A stretch of 26,460 nucleotides of DNA from a virus: IMG/VR virus record IMGVR_UViG_3300046723_000111, positions 1-26,460 of that record, one strand, 5' to 3'. Below the pieces are notes generated by a model. It did not search any database and was not told where the DNA came from. It saw only the letters and a list, made by a program, of their open reading frames with translations. Below are positions 1 to 6,654 of the stretch, piece by piece. The stretch's first letter is position 1, and every line of letters begins with the position of its first letter. Both the position numbers and the translations under genes were made by a program.

Positions 1-1105
1 GGGCCTTATTGTAGACGCCGCCGACGCCGCTCTTGTGGCCGCCGACGTGGCCGAGGATCGTCTCCACGATATGGGGCGGCACGTCGAAGCGCTCGTGCAA
101 GGCGGTCGATATCGAGCGCCGGAAGTCATGCAGGCGCCAGGGCGCGACCGCGGGGCCGAGCTTGGCGTCGAGCTGTTTTTTGGGCGCGGTGAATTGGGAG
201 AACGGGCCGTCACCGTAGCCGAACACCAGATCCCGATCGGGCCGGTGCTGCAGCCGGGCCGCGAGGATGGCACGCGCCGGCGGCGAGAGCGGGATGACAT
301 GCTCGCGGCTGTTCTTGACGCGGGCGCCCGGCAGGGTAATCAACGCCGCCCCGATATCGATCTCGCCGCGTCGCAGGCTGGCGATCTCGTCGCGCCGGGC
401 GCCGGTGAGGATGAGAAGCCGGACGATGGCCGCATAGTCGTCGTCCACGTCCTCGCCGAGCGCGCGCCATATGGCGCCGAGCTCGGGATCGGTGACGACA
501 TGGTCGCGGACGAAGGGTTCGCACGGCAGATTCGTGAAGGCGACCGGGTTCGATTCAATGAGCCCTTCGCGGCAGGCCCACATAAAGAACGCGGACCAGG
601 AAGCGCGCGACCTGGTGGCCGTCGCCGGGCCGCTGGACGCGCTGACCTCGGTGAGGCGCCGGGCGATCATGGCGCGGGTCACGGCCGTAATCGCCTCGCG
701 GTGCAGCGGGAGCAAATGCTTGTTGAGGTGCCGGATCACCTGGCGCAGTGTCGCCGGCTTCAACCGCGGCGCTTTCCAGACGAGATACCGCGGCAGCAGG
801 GCGCCGATCGTGGTGGCCGCCTCGACCCGGGCGCGAGATCGGTCGGCCGCCGGATCGCCGCCGAGCCGCCGGGCCGCCAGCAAGTCCTTGGCCTTCGCGC
901 GCGCCGCCGCTGCGGGGACGATCGCCGGCGAGCCCAGCGATATCTTCCGGGCGCGGCCGTGGACCTCGTACATGACGGTCCAGGTCCGGGCGCCGCTGGC
1001 GCGGACGCGGAGCCCGAAGCCGGGCAGGTCCTCGTCCCAAAACGTCGTGTCGGTCTTGTCGGCTGGGCAGGCCAGGGTGCGGATCGTCTTGTCGGAGAGC
1101 TTCAT
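1..1105 (-). CDS. int: Tyrosine-family site-specific integrase, 3' end cut by window
   Basis: This gene runs off the left edge; 368 residues are visible. It would recombine the phage attP with the host attB. The N-terminus (about 1-90) resembles the DUF4102 arm-binding domain of P4-type integrases (DxxLPGFGLRV near 25-34). A core-binding SAM-like domain follows at about 98-190, and the catalytic domain from about 205. The catalytic set is visible: Arg237 in TGARRDE, Lys264, His326-x-x-Arg329 in HDFRR, His353 in LGHVGG, and the nucleophile Tyr365 in VYNKA just before the edge. Only a short C-terminal tail is missing. The ATG at 1105 is preceded by AAGAGG at a good distance. The upstream segment carries GGGTAGGG repeats. 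Family assignment rests on motifs; the attachment target is not visible. Confidence 0.97.
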   Translation of the reverse strand, partial: MKLSDKTIRTLACPADKTDTTFWDEDLPGFGLRVRASGARTWTVMYEVHGRARKISLGSPAIVPAAAARAKAKDLLAARRLGGDPAADRSRARVEAATTIGALLPRYLVWKAPRLKPATLRQVIRHLNKHLLPLHREAITAVTRAMIARRLTEVSASSGPATATRSRASWSAFFMWACREGLIESNPVAFTNLPCEPFVRDHVVTDPELGAIWRALGEDVDDDYAAIVRLLILTGARRDEIASLRRGEIDIGAALITLPGARVKNSREHVIPLSPPARAILAARLQHRPDRDLVFGYGDGPFSQFTAPKKQLDAKLGPAVAPWRLHDFRRSISTALHERFDVPPHIVETILGHVGGHKSGVGGVYNKA

Positions 1106-1130
1106 TCGGCGGAACCTCTTTTGTCAGTTT

Positions 1131-1170
1131 GGGGTAGGGTTGGGGTAGCGGGTAGGGCGCGGGGTAGGTG
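1131..1170 (+). repeat. GGGTAGGG repeat cluster A (four copies)
   Basis: Four direct copies of a GGGTAG(GG) motif lie in 40 bases directly upstream of the integrase start. The central TA steps fall at 1135, 1146, 1153 and 1165, so two of the three spacings are 11-12 bases. The same motif recurs in cluster B. Likely a protein-binding array (integrase arm sites or excisionase sites), which is inference. Confidence 0.8.
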
Positions 1171-1372
1171 ATCCAGGCTTCCACCCATTTCCATTGGTTG
1201 CTACGCTAGTGTGCGGTTAGTCATTGATACATCGATCTTTTCTGCATCAGGTTTCCAACCTTAGCAATTCCTCGCCATGCATTGCAAGCGTCAAAATTAC
1301 ACAATACATGTGCAGATTAGCGGCTGATGCGCGGTTAATACAGTCAATCTATCAATGGCTTATCATGTGACG

Positions 1373-1470
1373 CCTACCCAGGAAAAGCGCCGGGTAGGGC
1401 CTGGGTAGGGTTTTGCGCAAATCGACGCCGGGTAGGGCCTAAGTAGGGCCAGGGTAGGGGCCAAGGTAGG
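1373..1470 (+). repeat. GGGTAGGG repeat cluster B, 11-base phased
   Basis: Six direct copies of GGGTAGGG-like motifs have TA steps at 1395, 1406, 1433, 1444, 1455 and 1466. All spacings are 11 bases except one of 27. The period fits one DNA helical turn, so bound proteins would sit on one face. One inverted copy (CCTACCCA) lies at 1373-1380. Over 1430-1470 the unit is close to GGGTAGGGCCN in tandem. Confidence 0.85.
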
Positions 1471-1574
1471 AATGCTCCCGAGCCCCACAAGCGGCCACCC
1501 GTGCGCGTTCCGGACGCGCCCGCTACCCATGCCGCCCGGCCGGCAGGGGCGCGCTACGGGGCTTGGCTGCGGCG

Positions 1575-1754
1575 TCAGTCCTCGCCCTCGGCTAGGGCCG
1601 CCACCGCGAGCATGTCCGCGATGAGGCAGCGGCGAACGCGGGCCGCACATCGATAGCGGCATTCCCCGTCGCCGGCGTGCGGGCAGCGTAGGCGCAGACG
1701 CGGGGCGCCGTCGGCGGGCTCAGCCCTCGTCCCATTGTCGCGCTGGTTGCCCAT
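1575..1754 (-). CDS. Possible small Cys-rich protein
   Basis: A 59-residue frame starting MGNQRDNG, not recognised. It has a basic stretch followed by four cysteines (C-P-H, then C-R-Y-R-C, then R-R-C) and a helical, acidic C-terminus (AVAALAEGED). The cysteines could bind a metal ion in a small DNA-binding fold, which is a guess. Codons are rich in G or C at the third position. The chosen ATG at 1754 follows a GGGGGG run and overlaps the end of the XRE gene by 35 bases, consistent with translational coupling. A longer start at 1799 exists but adds a sequence with no RBS. It may be a chance frame in GC-rich DNA. Confidence 0.45.
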   Translation of the reverse strand: MGNQRDNGTRAEPADGAPRLRLRCPHAGDGECRYRCAARVRRCLIADMLAVAALAEGED

Positions 1755-2043
1755 TGTCCCCCCACGACTTCGGCCGGATGCGCGGCATGGGCGTCGCACG
1801 CACGAGCGGCGGCCCCGCCTCCGGGTCCATGCGCATGTCCTTCATTCTGCAGTGCAACGCGCGCGCCATATGCTCGAGCACCTCGACGGTGATCCGCCGG
1901 TGGCCCTGCTCGAAATGATAGATCGCGTGCTTGCTGACCCCGATCGCTTGGCCGAGCGCGGCCTGCGTCATGAGGCGGTGCTCGCGGATCCGCGCGATCC
2001 GCTTGCCAATGACCGCATCTCTTTTGCTGATAACCTGGTCCAT
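1720..2043 (-). CDS. XRE (Cro/CI-type) HTH regulator
   Basis: A 107-residue DNA-binding protein. The helix-turn-helix lies at about residues 16-62: IGKRIARIREHR, then QAALGQAIGVSKHAIYHFEQG, the usual xre pattern of QxxLA..xGVSxxxIxxxExG. The C-terminus is a short Pro/Arg-rich tail with no peptidase domain, so this is not a LexA-like CI. AAGAGGAG sits 8 bases before the ATG at 2043; a GTG directly upstream (2046) is less well spaced. It is divergent from the LuxR-type gene, so it probably binds in the 2044-2310 gap and acts as the prophage repressor or Cro analogue. The role is inference; the fold is clear. Confidence 0.9.
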   Translation of the reverse strand: MDQVISKRDAVIGKRIARIREHRLMTQAALGQAIGVSKHAIYHFEQGHRRITVEVLEHMARALHCRMKDMRMDPEAGPPLVRATPMPRIRPKSWGDNGQPARQWDEG

Positions 2044-2310
2044 CACCGGCGCTCCTCTTGAGTTAAGTTGCGTTGTGATTGATCCCCGGTATTTTTCTCC
2101 CGGCCGTCGTTACCGCCCCGATCCAATATGAAGTCAGGATGACACTCATTGCCACCAAAACGTGTAGCTATATGACCCCCATTTCCACTTATAGCCGCCG
2201 CCGATAGCGGCTCGCCCAGCGCCCGCCATCCACGGGTTGTGTCAATTATGATTCCGTTTCGCGATTTTCACGTTAAATTGACCCCTAATTTGTTAGGGGC
2301 GCCTATCCGG
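2044..2310. promoter_or_regulatory. Divergent control region between the XRE and LuxR-type genes
   Basis: This gap separates the two divergent regulators, so promoters and operators are expected here. Visible symmetric elements are AGCCGC/GCGGCT at 2193-2198 and 2207-2212, an imperfect palindrome CTTGAGTTAAG at 2057-2067 touching the XRE ribosome binding site, and a perfect 7-base inverted repeat at 2282-2299. A TTGACC at 2278-2283 could be a -35 element for the rightward gene, but no good -10 is seen. Confidence 0.45.
2282..2299 (+). promoter_or_regulatory. Hairpin or operator in the leader of the LuxR-type gene
   Basis: CCCCTAA, a 4-base loop TTTG, then TTAGGGG: a perfect 7-base inverted repeat ending 11 bases before the ATG at 2311. 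The 3' arm contains AGGGG, the only Shine-Dalgarno-like sequence for that start, so in RNA the stem would hide it. As DNA it could be a repressor operator. The two readings cannot be separated from sequence. Confidence 0.5.
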
Positions 2311-2583
2311 ATGAGCCAGCACTACCATGGGGTTGCAATGCCCCATAGACCAAAGCGCGCGCGCCCTCCGTCGATGACGCTGACCGAGCGCCAACGGCAC
2401 GTCTTGCGCCTCATCGCGGACGGCAAAACGGCCAAGACCATCGCTCGCGAGCTCGGCGTTGCCACGACCACGGTCCTCGATCACATCGAGCGCATCAAGA
2501 CCCATCTCGGCGCCACCAACCGCACTAACGCCGCCGTCATCGCCATGCAGAAGGGATTGCTGAACGACAAGCCGAAGAAATAA
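2311..2583 (+). CDS. Small LuxR/GerE-type HTH protein
   Basis: A 90-residue protein made almost only of a GerE-type HTH domain (about residues 23-82): LTERQRHVLRLIADGKTAKT, then IARELGVATTTVLDHIERI and KTHLGATNRTNAAVIA, the classic scanning and recognition helices. There is no receiver or ligand-binding domain, so it is not a quorum sensor in the usual sense; it probably regulates phage genes. It is the only plus-strand gene in the window. The start is uncertain: ATG 2311 (AGGGG upstream, inside a hairpin), ATG 2338 (GGGG 5 bases upstream), or a GTG at 2239. The domain is complete with any of them. Confidence 0.85.
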   Translation: MSQHYHGVAMPHRPKRARPPSMTLTERQRHVLRLIADGKTAKTIARELGVATTTVLDHIERIKTHLGATNRTNAAVIAMQKGLLNDKPKK

Positions 2584-2606
2584 AAAAAGCCCCGCAAGGC
2601 GGGGCC
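2582..2606 (-). terminator. Rho-independent terminator of the late operon
   Basis: Read on the minus strand: GCCCCGC (2605-2599), loop CTT, GCGGGGC (2595-2589), then a run of seven T (2588-2582). It lies 23 bases after the amidase stop codon. The plus-strand side has no T run, so it terminates the leftward late transcript only and shields the divergent regulators from it. Confidence 0.9.
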
Positions 2607-2628
2607 AAGTCATAGGGGGTAACAGTCC

Positions 2629-3579
2629 TTACCTTATCGCTAATTTCTCGTAAGGGAAAACGACTTCGACCTCGTCGTCCGTTTGAATGCCGAGCGACTC
2701 CATCAAGCCGGGACTGATGTCGGCGACGCGGCCGGTACTCTCGTGCGGCCCCCAATCCGCCGGGAAGGCGGTGAGCGACCGTCCGCTCGGCAGCGCGCGC
2801 ACAAGCGCGACTTGCTCGAGCAGCATTGCCCGCGGCGTCACATCGTAATCCCAGCGGCAGGCGATGTAATGCGCGTGCGGATCGAGCCGTCGCGCCAGCC
2901 CGGTCGTGCCTGGCGGTTGCATGGGGAGGAAAAGATGCGGCGCGTCCTCGACGTGGTCGATGAACGCAAGCCCTTCGTCCGGCTCAACGCCCTTGTCATT
3001 CGGCCCGCCAAACCACGAAACCTTGCCGCATAACGACGCTTCCGGCACCAGCGTTTCCGTGCCGCCGGCCAGGATGCCGGCGATGGCGCGACAGATATCA
3101 TCGAATTCCGCATTGTAGATCATCGCGTCGGTCTCGCTGTCGACGAAGCACGTCTCGATCAGGATCGCCGGCATGGCGGTGTTGTTGAGGAAATAAAGGT
3201 CGGGGCGCTTTTTGGGGCCACGATTAGTAAAGCCGCACGAGGCGATCGCCGCCGACACCTGGCCGGCGAGCGCGTTCTGCGTGACGTAGAGCACCTCGGT
3301 CCCCATCGGCTTCGACGTCTCGACATAGGCGTTGAAATGCACCGACACGTCGAGGTCGCGCTGCTGCGCGTTGTGCGCTTCGACGATGGTCTTGAGGTTT
3401 TCGTCCTGCGATTTGGACGTGTCGTCGTGGAATATTTTGACGTTCACGCCGCGGTCGCGTAGGCGGTCGGCGAGCCGGTTGACCACGTTGCGGGCTTCCT
3501 CGACCTCGTCGAGCAGCCCGCTCGCGCCGCGGACATACTTGCCGTGGCCGGATGAAATGACGATGCGTCCAAATGCCAT
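2629..3579 (-). CDS. Endolysin: N-acetylmuramoyl-L-alanine amidase with DPBB-like C-terminus
   Basis: A 316-residue cell-wall hydrolase cutting the bond between N-acetylmuramic acid and L-alanine. Amidase_3 domain, residues 4-172: zinc ligands His12 (SSGHG), Glu27 or Glu28 (EVEEARN) and His81 (SVHFNA), and catalytic Glu142 (ILIETCFVD). Residues 184-310 form a second domain with CGKVSWFGG near 184-192 and ADWGPHESTGRVADIS near 274-289. These resemble the start and the core strand of RlpA-type double-psi beta-barrels, so it may bind peptidoglycan. There is no signal peptide, so export would need the holin. The ATG at 3579 has AGAGGG 6-7 bases upstream; a TTG at 3594 is less likely. It is the last gene before the terminator. 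Confidence 0.95.
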   Translation of the reverse strand: MAFGRIVISSGHGKYVRGASGLLDEVEEARNVVNRLADRLRDRGVNVKIFHDDTSKSQDENLKTIVEAHNAQQRDLDVSVHFNAYVETSKPMGTEVLYVTQNALAGQVSAAIASCGFTNRGPKKRPDLYFLNNTAMPAILIETCFVDSETDAMIYNAEFDDICRAIAGILAGGTETLVPEASLCGKVSWFGGPNDKGVEPDEGLAFIDHVEDAPHLFLPMQPPGTTGLARRLDPHAHYIACRWDYDVTPRAMLLEQVALVRALPSGRSLTAFPADWGPHESTGRVADISPGLMESLGIQTDDEVEVVFPYEKLAIR

Positions 3580-3590
3580 AGGTGGCCCTC

Positions 3591-3866
3591 TCAAGGTTTC
3601 TTGCCGAGCTCGCGCGTCATGATATCGACGACCTTCTCCAGCCGATCCTTGTTCGCCTGCGTCTCTTTCTCGGTGACGGTTAAACGATTGTTGATCTCAG
3701 CGAGATGCGGAGAGCCACGCACCTCCAAAATGTTTACCCGCGCCTCCAGCTCGACCATGTAGGCAGTAATCGAGAGCACGGCCGCACCGATGGCAACGCC
3801 CTGCGCCACCAGGAAATAGACGAGCGCCTGGTTCTCGTTGAACCACGATCTAACACTGGTCATCAT
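3591..3866 (-). CDS. One-TM coiled-coil lysis protein (i-spanin or holin-like)
   Basis: A 91-residue protein with a short polar N-terminus, one membrane segment (about 15-38, ALVYFLVAQGVAIGAAVLSI), then a charged helical region (39-91) with a heptad-like pattern (VELEARVNILE, EINNRLTVTEKE, KDRLEKVVDIM). An N-terminal anchor followed by a periplasmic coiled coil is the layout of inner-membrane spanins; a holin or holin regulator is the alternative. The ATG at 3866 overlaps the stop of the 29-residue peptide as ATGA, with GAGGCG upstream. It lies directly before the amidase. No homology is named with confidence. Confidence 0.8.
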   Translation of the reverse strand: MMTSVRSWFNENQALVYFLVAQGVAIGAAVLSITAYMVELEARVNILEVRGSPHLAEINNRLTVTEKETQANKDRLEKVVDIMTRELGKKP

Positions 3867-3952
3867 GGATACATCGCCTCGAGCGTATGCACGACCCAGA
3901 TCCCGCCCGCGAGGATCAGAAGGAAGCCGATGGCGATGACCCAGCCGCGCAT
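3863..3952 (-). CDS. 29-residue single-TM peptide in the lysis cassette
   Basis: A very small gene: MRGWVIAIGFLLILAGGIWV followed by a nine-residue tail ending EAMYP. It is one membrane helix with a positive N-terminal Arg. A good GGGAGA Shine-Dalgarno sits 5-6 bases before the ATG at 3952. The start overlaps the stop of the two-TM gene (TGATG) and the stop overlaps the next start (ATGA). Both overlaps plus the RBS argue for real translation. It could be a holin partner, antiholin or pinholin-like peptide; the function is inference. Confidence 0.7.
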   Translation of the reverse strand: MRGWVIAIGFLLILAGGIWVVHTLEAMYP

Positions 3953-4188
3953 CAGTATCTCCCGTAGACGAGATGCGGCAGCCCCGGACCCATACCCAAT
4001 ACACCCGTAAGCCAGATCACGATCGCGATGAGGCACAGCAGGCCGACGATGACGCGGCCCCACTTCTCTATATTGGCGTCTATCGACCACCCCATGAAGC
4101 TGACGATCAGCCATCGAATCGCGAACGCCACGAAGATGACGATCGCGATGTAGAGCAGCAGATACAAAAAGCTGATGAGAATGCTCAT
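3952..4188 (-). CDS. Two-TM membrane protein, putative holin
   Basis: A 78-residue protein with two hydrophobic segments (about 4-30 and 46-64) separated by a short polar loop (GWSIDANIEKWGR), a class II holin-like layout. The C-terminal tail is short with one Arg (HLVYGRY). Its position at the head of the lysis genes, upstream of the amidase, supports holin, which would form lesions that release the endolysin. AAAGGG lies 7 bases before the ATG at 4188. No family match is claimed. Confidence 0.75.
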   Translation of the reverse strand: MSILISFLYLLLYIAIVIFVAFAIRWLIVSFMGWSIDANIEKWGRVIVGLLCLIAIVIWLTGVLGMGPGLPHLVYGRY

Positions 4189-4211
4189 GGCTCAACCCTT
4201 TCGAATATAAT

Positions 4212-4796
4212 TCATAGCGAAGTTGAATAATTAATACTTAGTGTGTCCCCGTTCACCACCGCCTTGTCGCCGGTGGAGAACGTGCCGGCCGACCAAAGCG
4301 TGCCGTTGGTGTCATCCTTGGTGGCGACCGCGCCGGTGCCGTAGCAGAGGAACGCGCCCTTGACGGTTCCGGTGCTGGTGATCGCAAACGACAGCGCCGC
4401 CGATAGAGCTTTCGACCCCGCCGTCGCTGCGGACCAGACCGCAGTCTTGCGATTGCCGGAATAGGTTGGCGCATTGGTGCCGCCGGCCTCGAGCCATCCT
4501 GTATGCGACGCCATCGTGTCGGTTGCGGCGACCGCTGTGTAGGACACCGACGAGATCAAGCCCATGTAAGGCCCGGTCACGGTGTAGGCCGCCCCGGCGA
4601 GGAACGAGTCCAGTGCGAGATTCTTGCCAACCGTGGCCACCACGTTGTCGATGATCTCGCGCCATTTAAGCTCACCGCCAGCCCCGCGGCATTCGATCTC
4701 ATAGCGGCCGTGCGCGTCGGCATGCTCGCCGAGACCGCTGCCGCGGATTACAGACGCATCACTGCATTCGCGCGCCTGTGCGCGTTCCTCGGTCAT
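4212..4796 (-). CDS. Virion-associated beta-rich protein at the end of the fibre genes
   Basis: A 194-residue soluble protein. Residues about 44-190 are Gly/Ala/Thr/Ser-rich with repeated short beta-strand patterns (YTVTGPYMGLISSVSYTAVA, then SHTGWLEAGGTNAPTY, then STGTVKGAFLCYGTG), as in small proteins encoded beside phage tail fibres. Residues 1-35 are charged. The role is probably a fibre or capsid accessory protein; the function is unknown. AAGGAG 7 bases before the ATG at 4796 is a strong RBS. It is the last structural gene before the lysis cassette. Confidence 0.8.
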   Translation of the reverse strand: MTEERAQARECSDASVIRGSGLGEHADAHGRYEIECRGAGGELKWREIIDNVVATVGKNLALDSFLAGAAYTVTGPYMGLISSVSYTAVAATDTMASHTGWLEAGGTNAPTYSGNRKTAVWSAATAGSKALSAALSFAITSTGTVKGAFLCYGTGAVATKDDTNGTLWSAGTFSTGDKAVVNGDTLSINYSTSL

Positions 4797-4830
4797 GGGC
4801 TTTCTCCTTTGGAGGATTGAATTGAGGTCA

Positions 4831-6648
4831 CTAACTCAATGTAATTTTAGGGTCTAAATACCATGTCGTGCTCGGCTTCGCGGCCCGCACCCGCGCGTGC
4901 AGATAGCCGGCCATGCCTGGCTGCGGAGAAGAGAGCGTGGCGGTGAGCTTGAAAGGCAGCCAACCAGCGCCGCTGCCGCCACCGTTCCAGGTCGACCCAT
5001 CCGAAGCCACCGCCGCATTTGCTGCCAGCAGATTGGCCTTGGTCGTGGTGACGATCGTGCCCAACGGGGTAGACGACGACCCCAGATACTCGACCTCCAG
5101 CCAGATGTCGTCGTTGTTCGGCAACGCACCCGCGTTGATGGTGCCATATACCGTCACGGTGACGTTGGCGCCCGTGGTCGGGTTCCATATCGCATAAGGC
5201 TCGGCCTTGAACGGCCGCAGCCATTGCGCGTTTGCGGTGGTGACGATCTTGCGCGACTGCGCCTGCCCGGTCGGGTCCGACGCGCCGCCGACACGAGTAA
5301 TCGATGTCTCGGTCGTCTCGGTGCCTTCGTAGGTGTAGCGCGCGGACTTGTAGCCGGTAGCACCGCTGTCGGATCGGACGGACTGAACGGTCAAACCAGA
5401 ACTGGACGGGGTACTGAGCGCCATTGTTGCGTTCAATTTGCAATCCTTGATGGAAAAATTCCCCATCGATGACAAGTTTCCAGGCACTACACTTCCGGCA
5501 ATCTGACTTAAATCAAGCGCTTCAAGCACAACATTGTTTGTCGGACCAACCACAGAAGCCTGACTAAATAATGTAGTAGGGACCGACGACCCGCTGGCAA
5601 GCACCTGTCCGGTGTTTTGCCAATACATCTGAGAGTAAGAAGGTTGAATAAACTGCGAAGTCGCCGCAAAGCTAACCGTCGTGTTGTTCAACACAATGAC
5701 AGCCGTATTGTTTGCAGCATTTGGTCCAAGCTGGATAGCCGCATTAGCACCTGTTGTCGCAACCTGCAGCGAGCAATTATCAAAGAAAATCCAACTCTGG
5801 TTGGCCAAATTATTTGTAAGTACAGAAACAAACGCAGCACCACCAGAACTGGAACCAACCCCACCCTTGAACGTAATGCCGTAAACATAAACCGATCCGG
5901 CAGAAGTAAACGTAAGCGAGAAGTTGCCGGAAACGGCGATGCTCGCACCGGCCATGATGTTGCCGGATGCTGGTGGGTATGGGCCTAAATGATTATGGCA
6001 AATGATCTTGCTGATAAGACCGGCACTGCCGGCAACAGATATGGTATTCGACGACGCCTGCGACTCGGCGTGGTTGTCGCCGACGTAGATCGAATTCCCG
6101 GCCGCGAACCAGTTTGTGGTGGCGGCGTTGGGGAGGCGGGCGTGCGGAGCTTGACCGCCAGTGAAGTTACCAACCACACCCAGGCAGGTCCATGTGACCG
6201 TGCCGTCCGCCTGCGTCGTCCCGGCGGTGTTGTTCGACCAGGCCGGCTCGCTCGCGCCCATGGTGCCGGCTGTCGAGCATATCCAGTAGCTCGCGCCGTT
6301 GTTGCGCTGGATGATCGCACCAAGCGTGACGGCAGAGTTTATTGCTTTAGCCGCCGCCCAGGTCGGTGTGTTGGTCAGATCGCCATTGACCGCGCTCGCA
6401 CCCGTGCATTCTTGCCACGTGACGGTGTTGTCGGTGGTCTTCGCGCCCCTGGTGATGACCCACGTCGGCTCGGTCGTTGCGTGCGTCGTGCCGCCAACGA
6501 TGGCAATAAACACCCGCTCGCTGTTCACCGCCGGCGCTGCATTCTGGCGACGCAAGGCACCGGCGGCAATCGTCGCTCCGGTCGCCCACGCTGTTACAGC
6601 AGTGTAGCCAACACTGTTGGCGTACCAGGCAAGATCGTAGAAGGCCAT
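4831..6648 (-). CDS. Tail fibre/spike-like protein, mosaic, beta-helix centre
   Basis: A 605-residue protein. The N-terminal third has two copies of an EPTW...DNTVTWQE motif (about residues 59-83 and 134-157), known from phage fibre N-termini. The centre (about 180-410) is Asn/Ser/Val-rich with short hydrophobic strands and Gly turns, suggesting a right-handed beta-helix that would contact a host sugar or surface protein. The C-terminus (about 440-605) has a TYEGTETTETSITRVGG stretch and a beta-sandwich-like domain. The DNA of the centre (about 5420-5990) is AT-richer than both ends, so the centre may have been exchanged. No catalytic motif is seen. The start at 6648 has only a weak AAGG upstream. 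Confidence 0.85.
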   Translation of the reverse strand: MAFYDLAWYANSVGYTAVTAWATGATIAAGALRRQNAAPAVNSERVFIAIVGGTTHATTEPTWVITRGAKTTDNTVTWQECTGASAVNGDLTNTPTWAAAKAINSAVTLGAIIQRNNGASYWICSTAGTMGASEPAWSNNTAGTTQADGTVTWTCLGVVGNFTGGQAPHARLPNAATTNWFAAGNSIYVGDNHAESQASSNTISVAGSAGLISKIICHNHLGPYPPASGNIMAGASIAVSGNFSLTFTSAGSVYVYGITFKGGVGSSSGGAAFVSVLTNNLANQSWIFFDNCSLQVATTGANAAIQLGPNAANNTAVIVLNNTTVSFAATSQFIQPSYSQMYWQNTGQVLASGSSVPTTLFSQASVVGPTNNVVLEALDLSQIAGSVVPGNLSSMGNFSIKDCKLNATMALSTPSSSGLTVQSVRSDSGATGYKSARYTYEGTETTETSITRVGGASDPTGQAQSRKIVTTANAQWLRPFKAEPYAIWNPTTGANVTVTVYGTINAGALPNNDDIWLEVEYLGSSSTPLGTIVTTTKANLLAANAAVASDGSTWNGGGSGAGWLPFKLTATLSSPQPGMAGYLHARVRAAKPSTTWYLDPKITLS

Positions 6649-6654
6649 GGAGGC

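Larger units (their letters stand above)
1106..1574. other. Non-coding int-upstream segment, candidate att/regulatory region
   Basis: About 470 bases with no convincing gene. The centre (about 1180-1375) is clearly AT-richer than its surroundings and is flanked by G-rich repeat clusters at 1131-1170 and 1373-1470. An AT-rich core between arrays of short protein-binding sites, next to int, is how attP regions are built. It could equally be the int promoter with excisionase sites. Two related strings, GCGGTTAGTCA near 1212 and GCGGTTAATAC near 1331, sit inside the AT-rich part. No core identity sequence can be named from one end alone. Confidence 0.5.

Noticed and set aside
35-1171. Long plus-strand frame of 378 codons opposite the integrase
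   Set aside because: Antisense shadow of a GC-rich gene: the minus strand shows all integrase catalytic residues, while this frame is low-complexity Arg/Gly/Ala.
1131-1470. G-quadruplex as the main role of the GGGTAGGG copies
   Set aside because: G runs are mostly three and could fold, but the 11-base spacing and cluster layout are better explained by protein binding. Not excluded.
1363-1662. Minus-strand frame of 99 codons through the G-rich repeats
   Set aside because: Composition is set by the CCCTACCC repeats, no RBS, and it overlaps the better small frame.
2239-2310. Extended N-terminus of the LuxR-type protein from GTG 2239
   Set aside because: The added residues have no domain feature, no RBS is seen, and the frame crosses the inverted repeat at 2282-2299.
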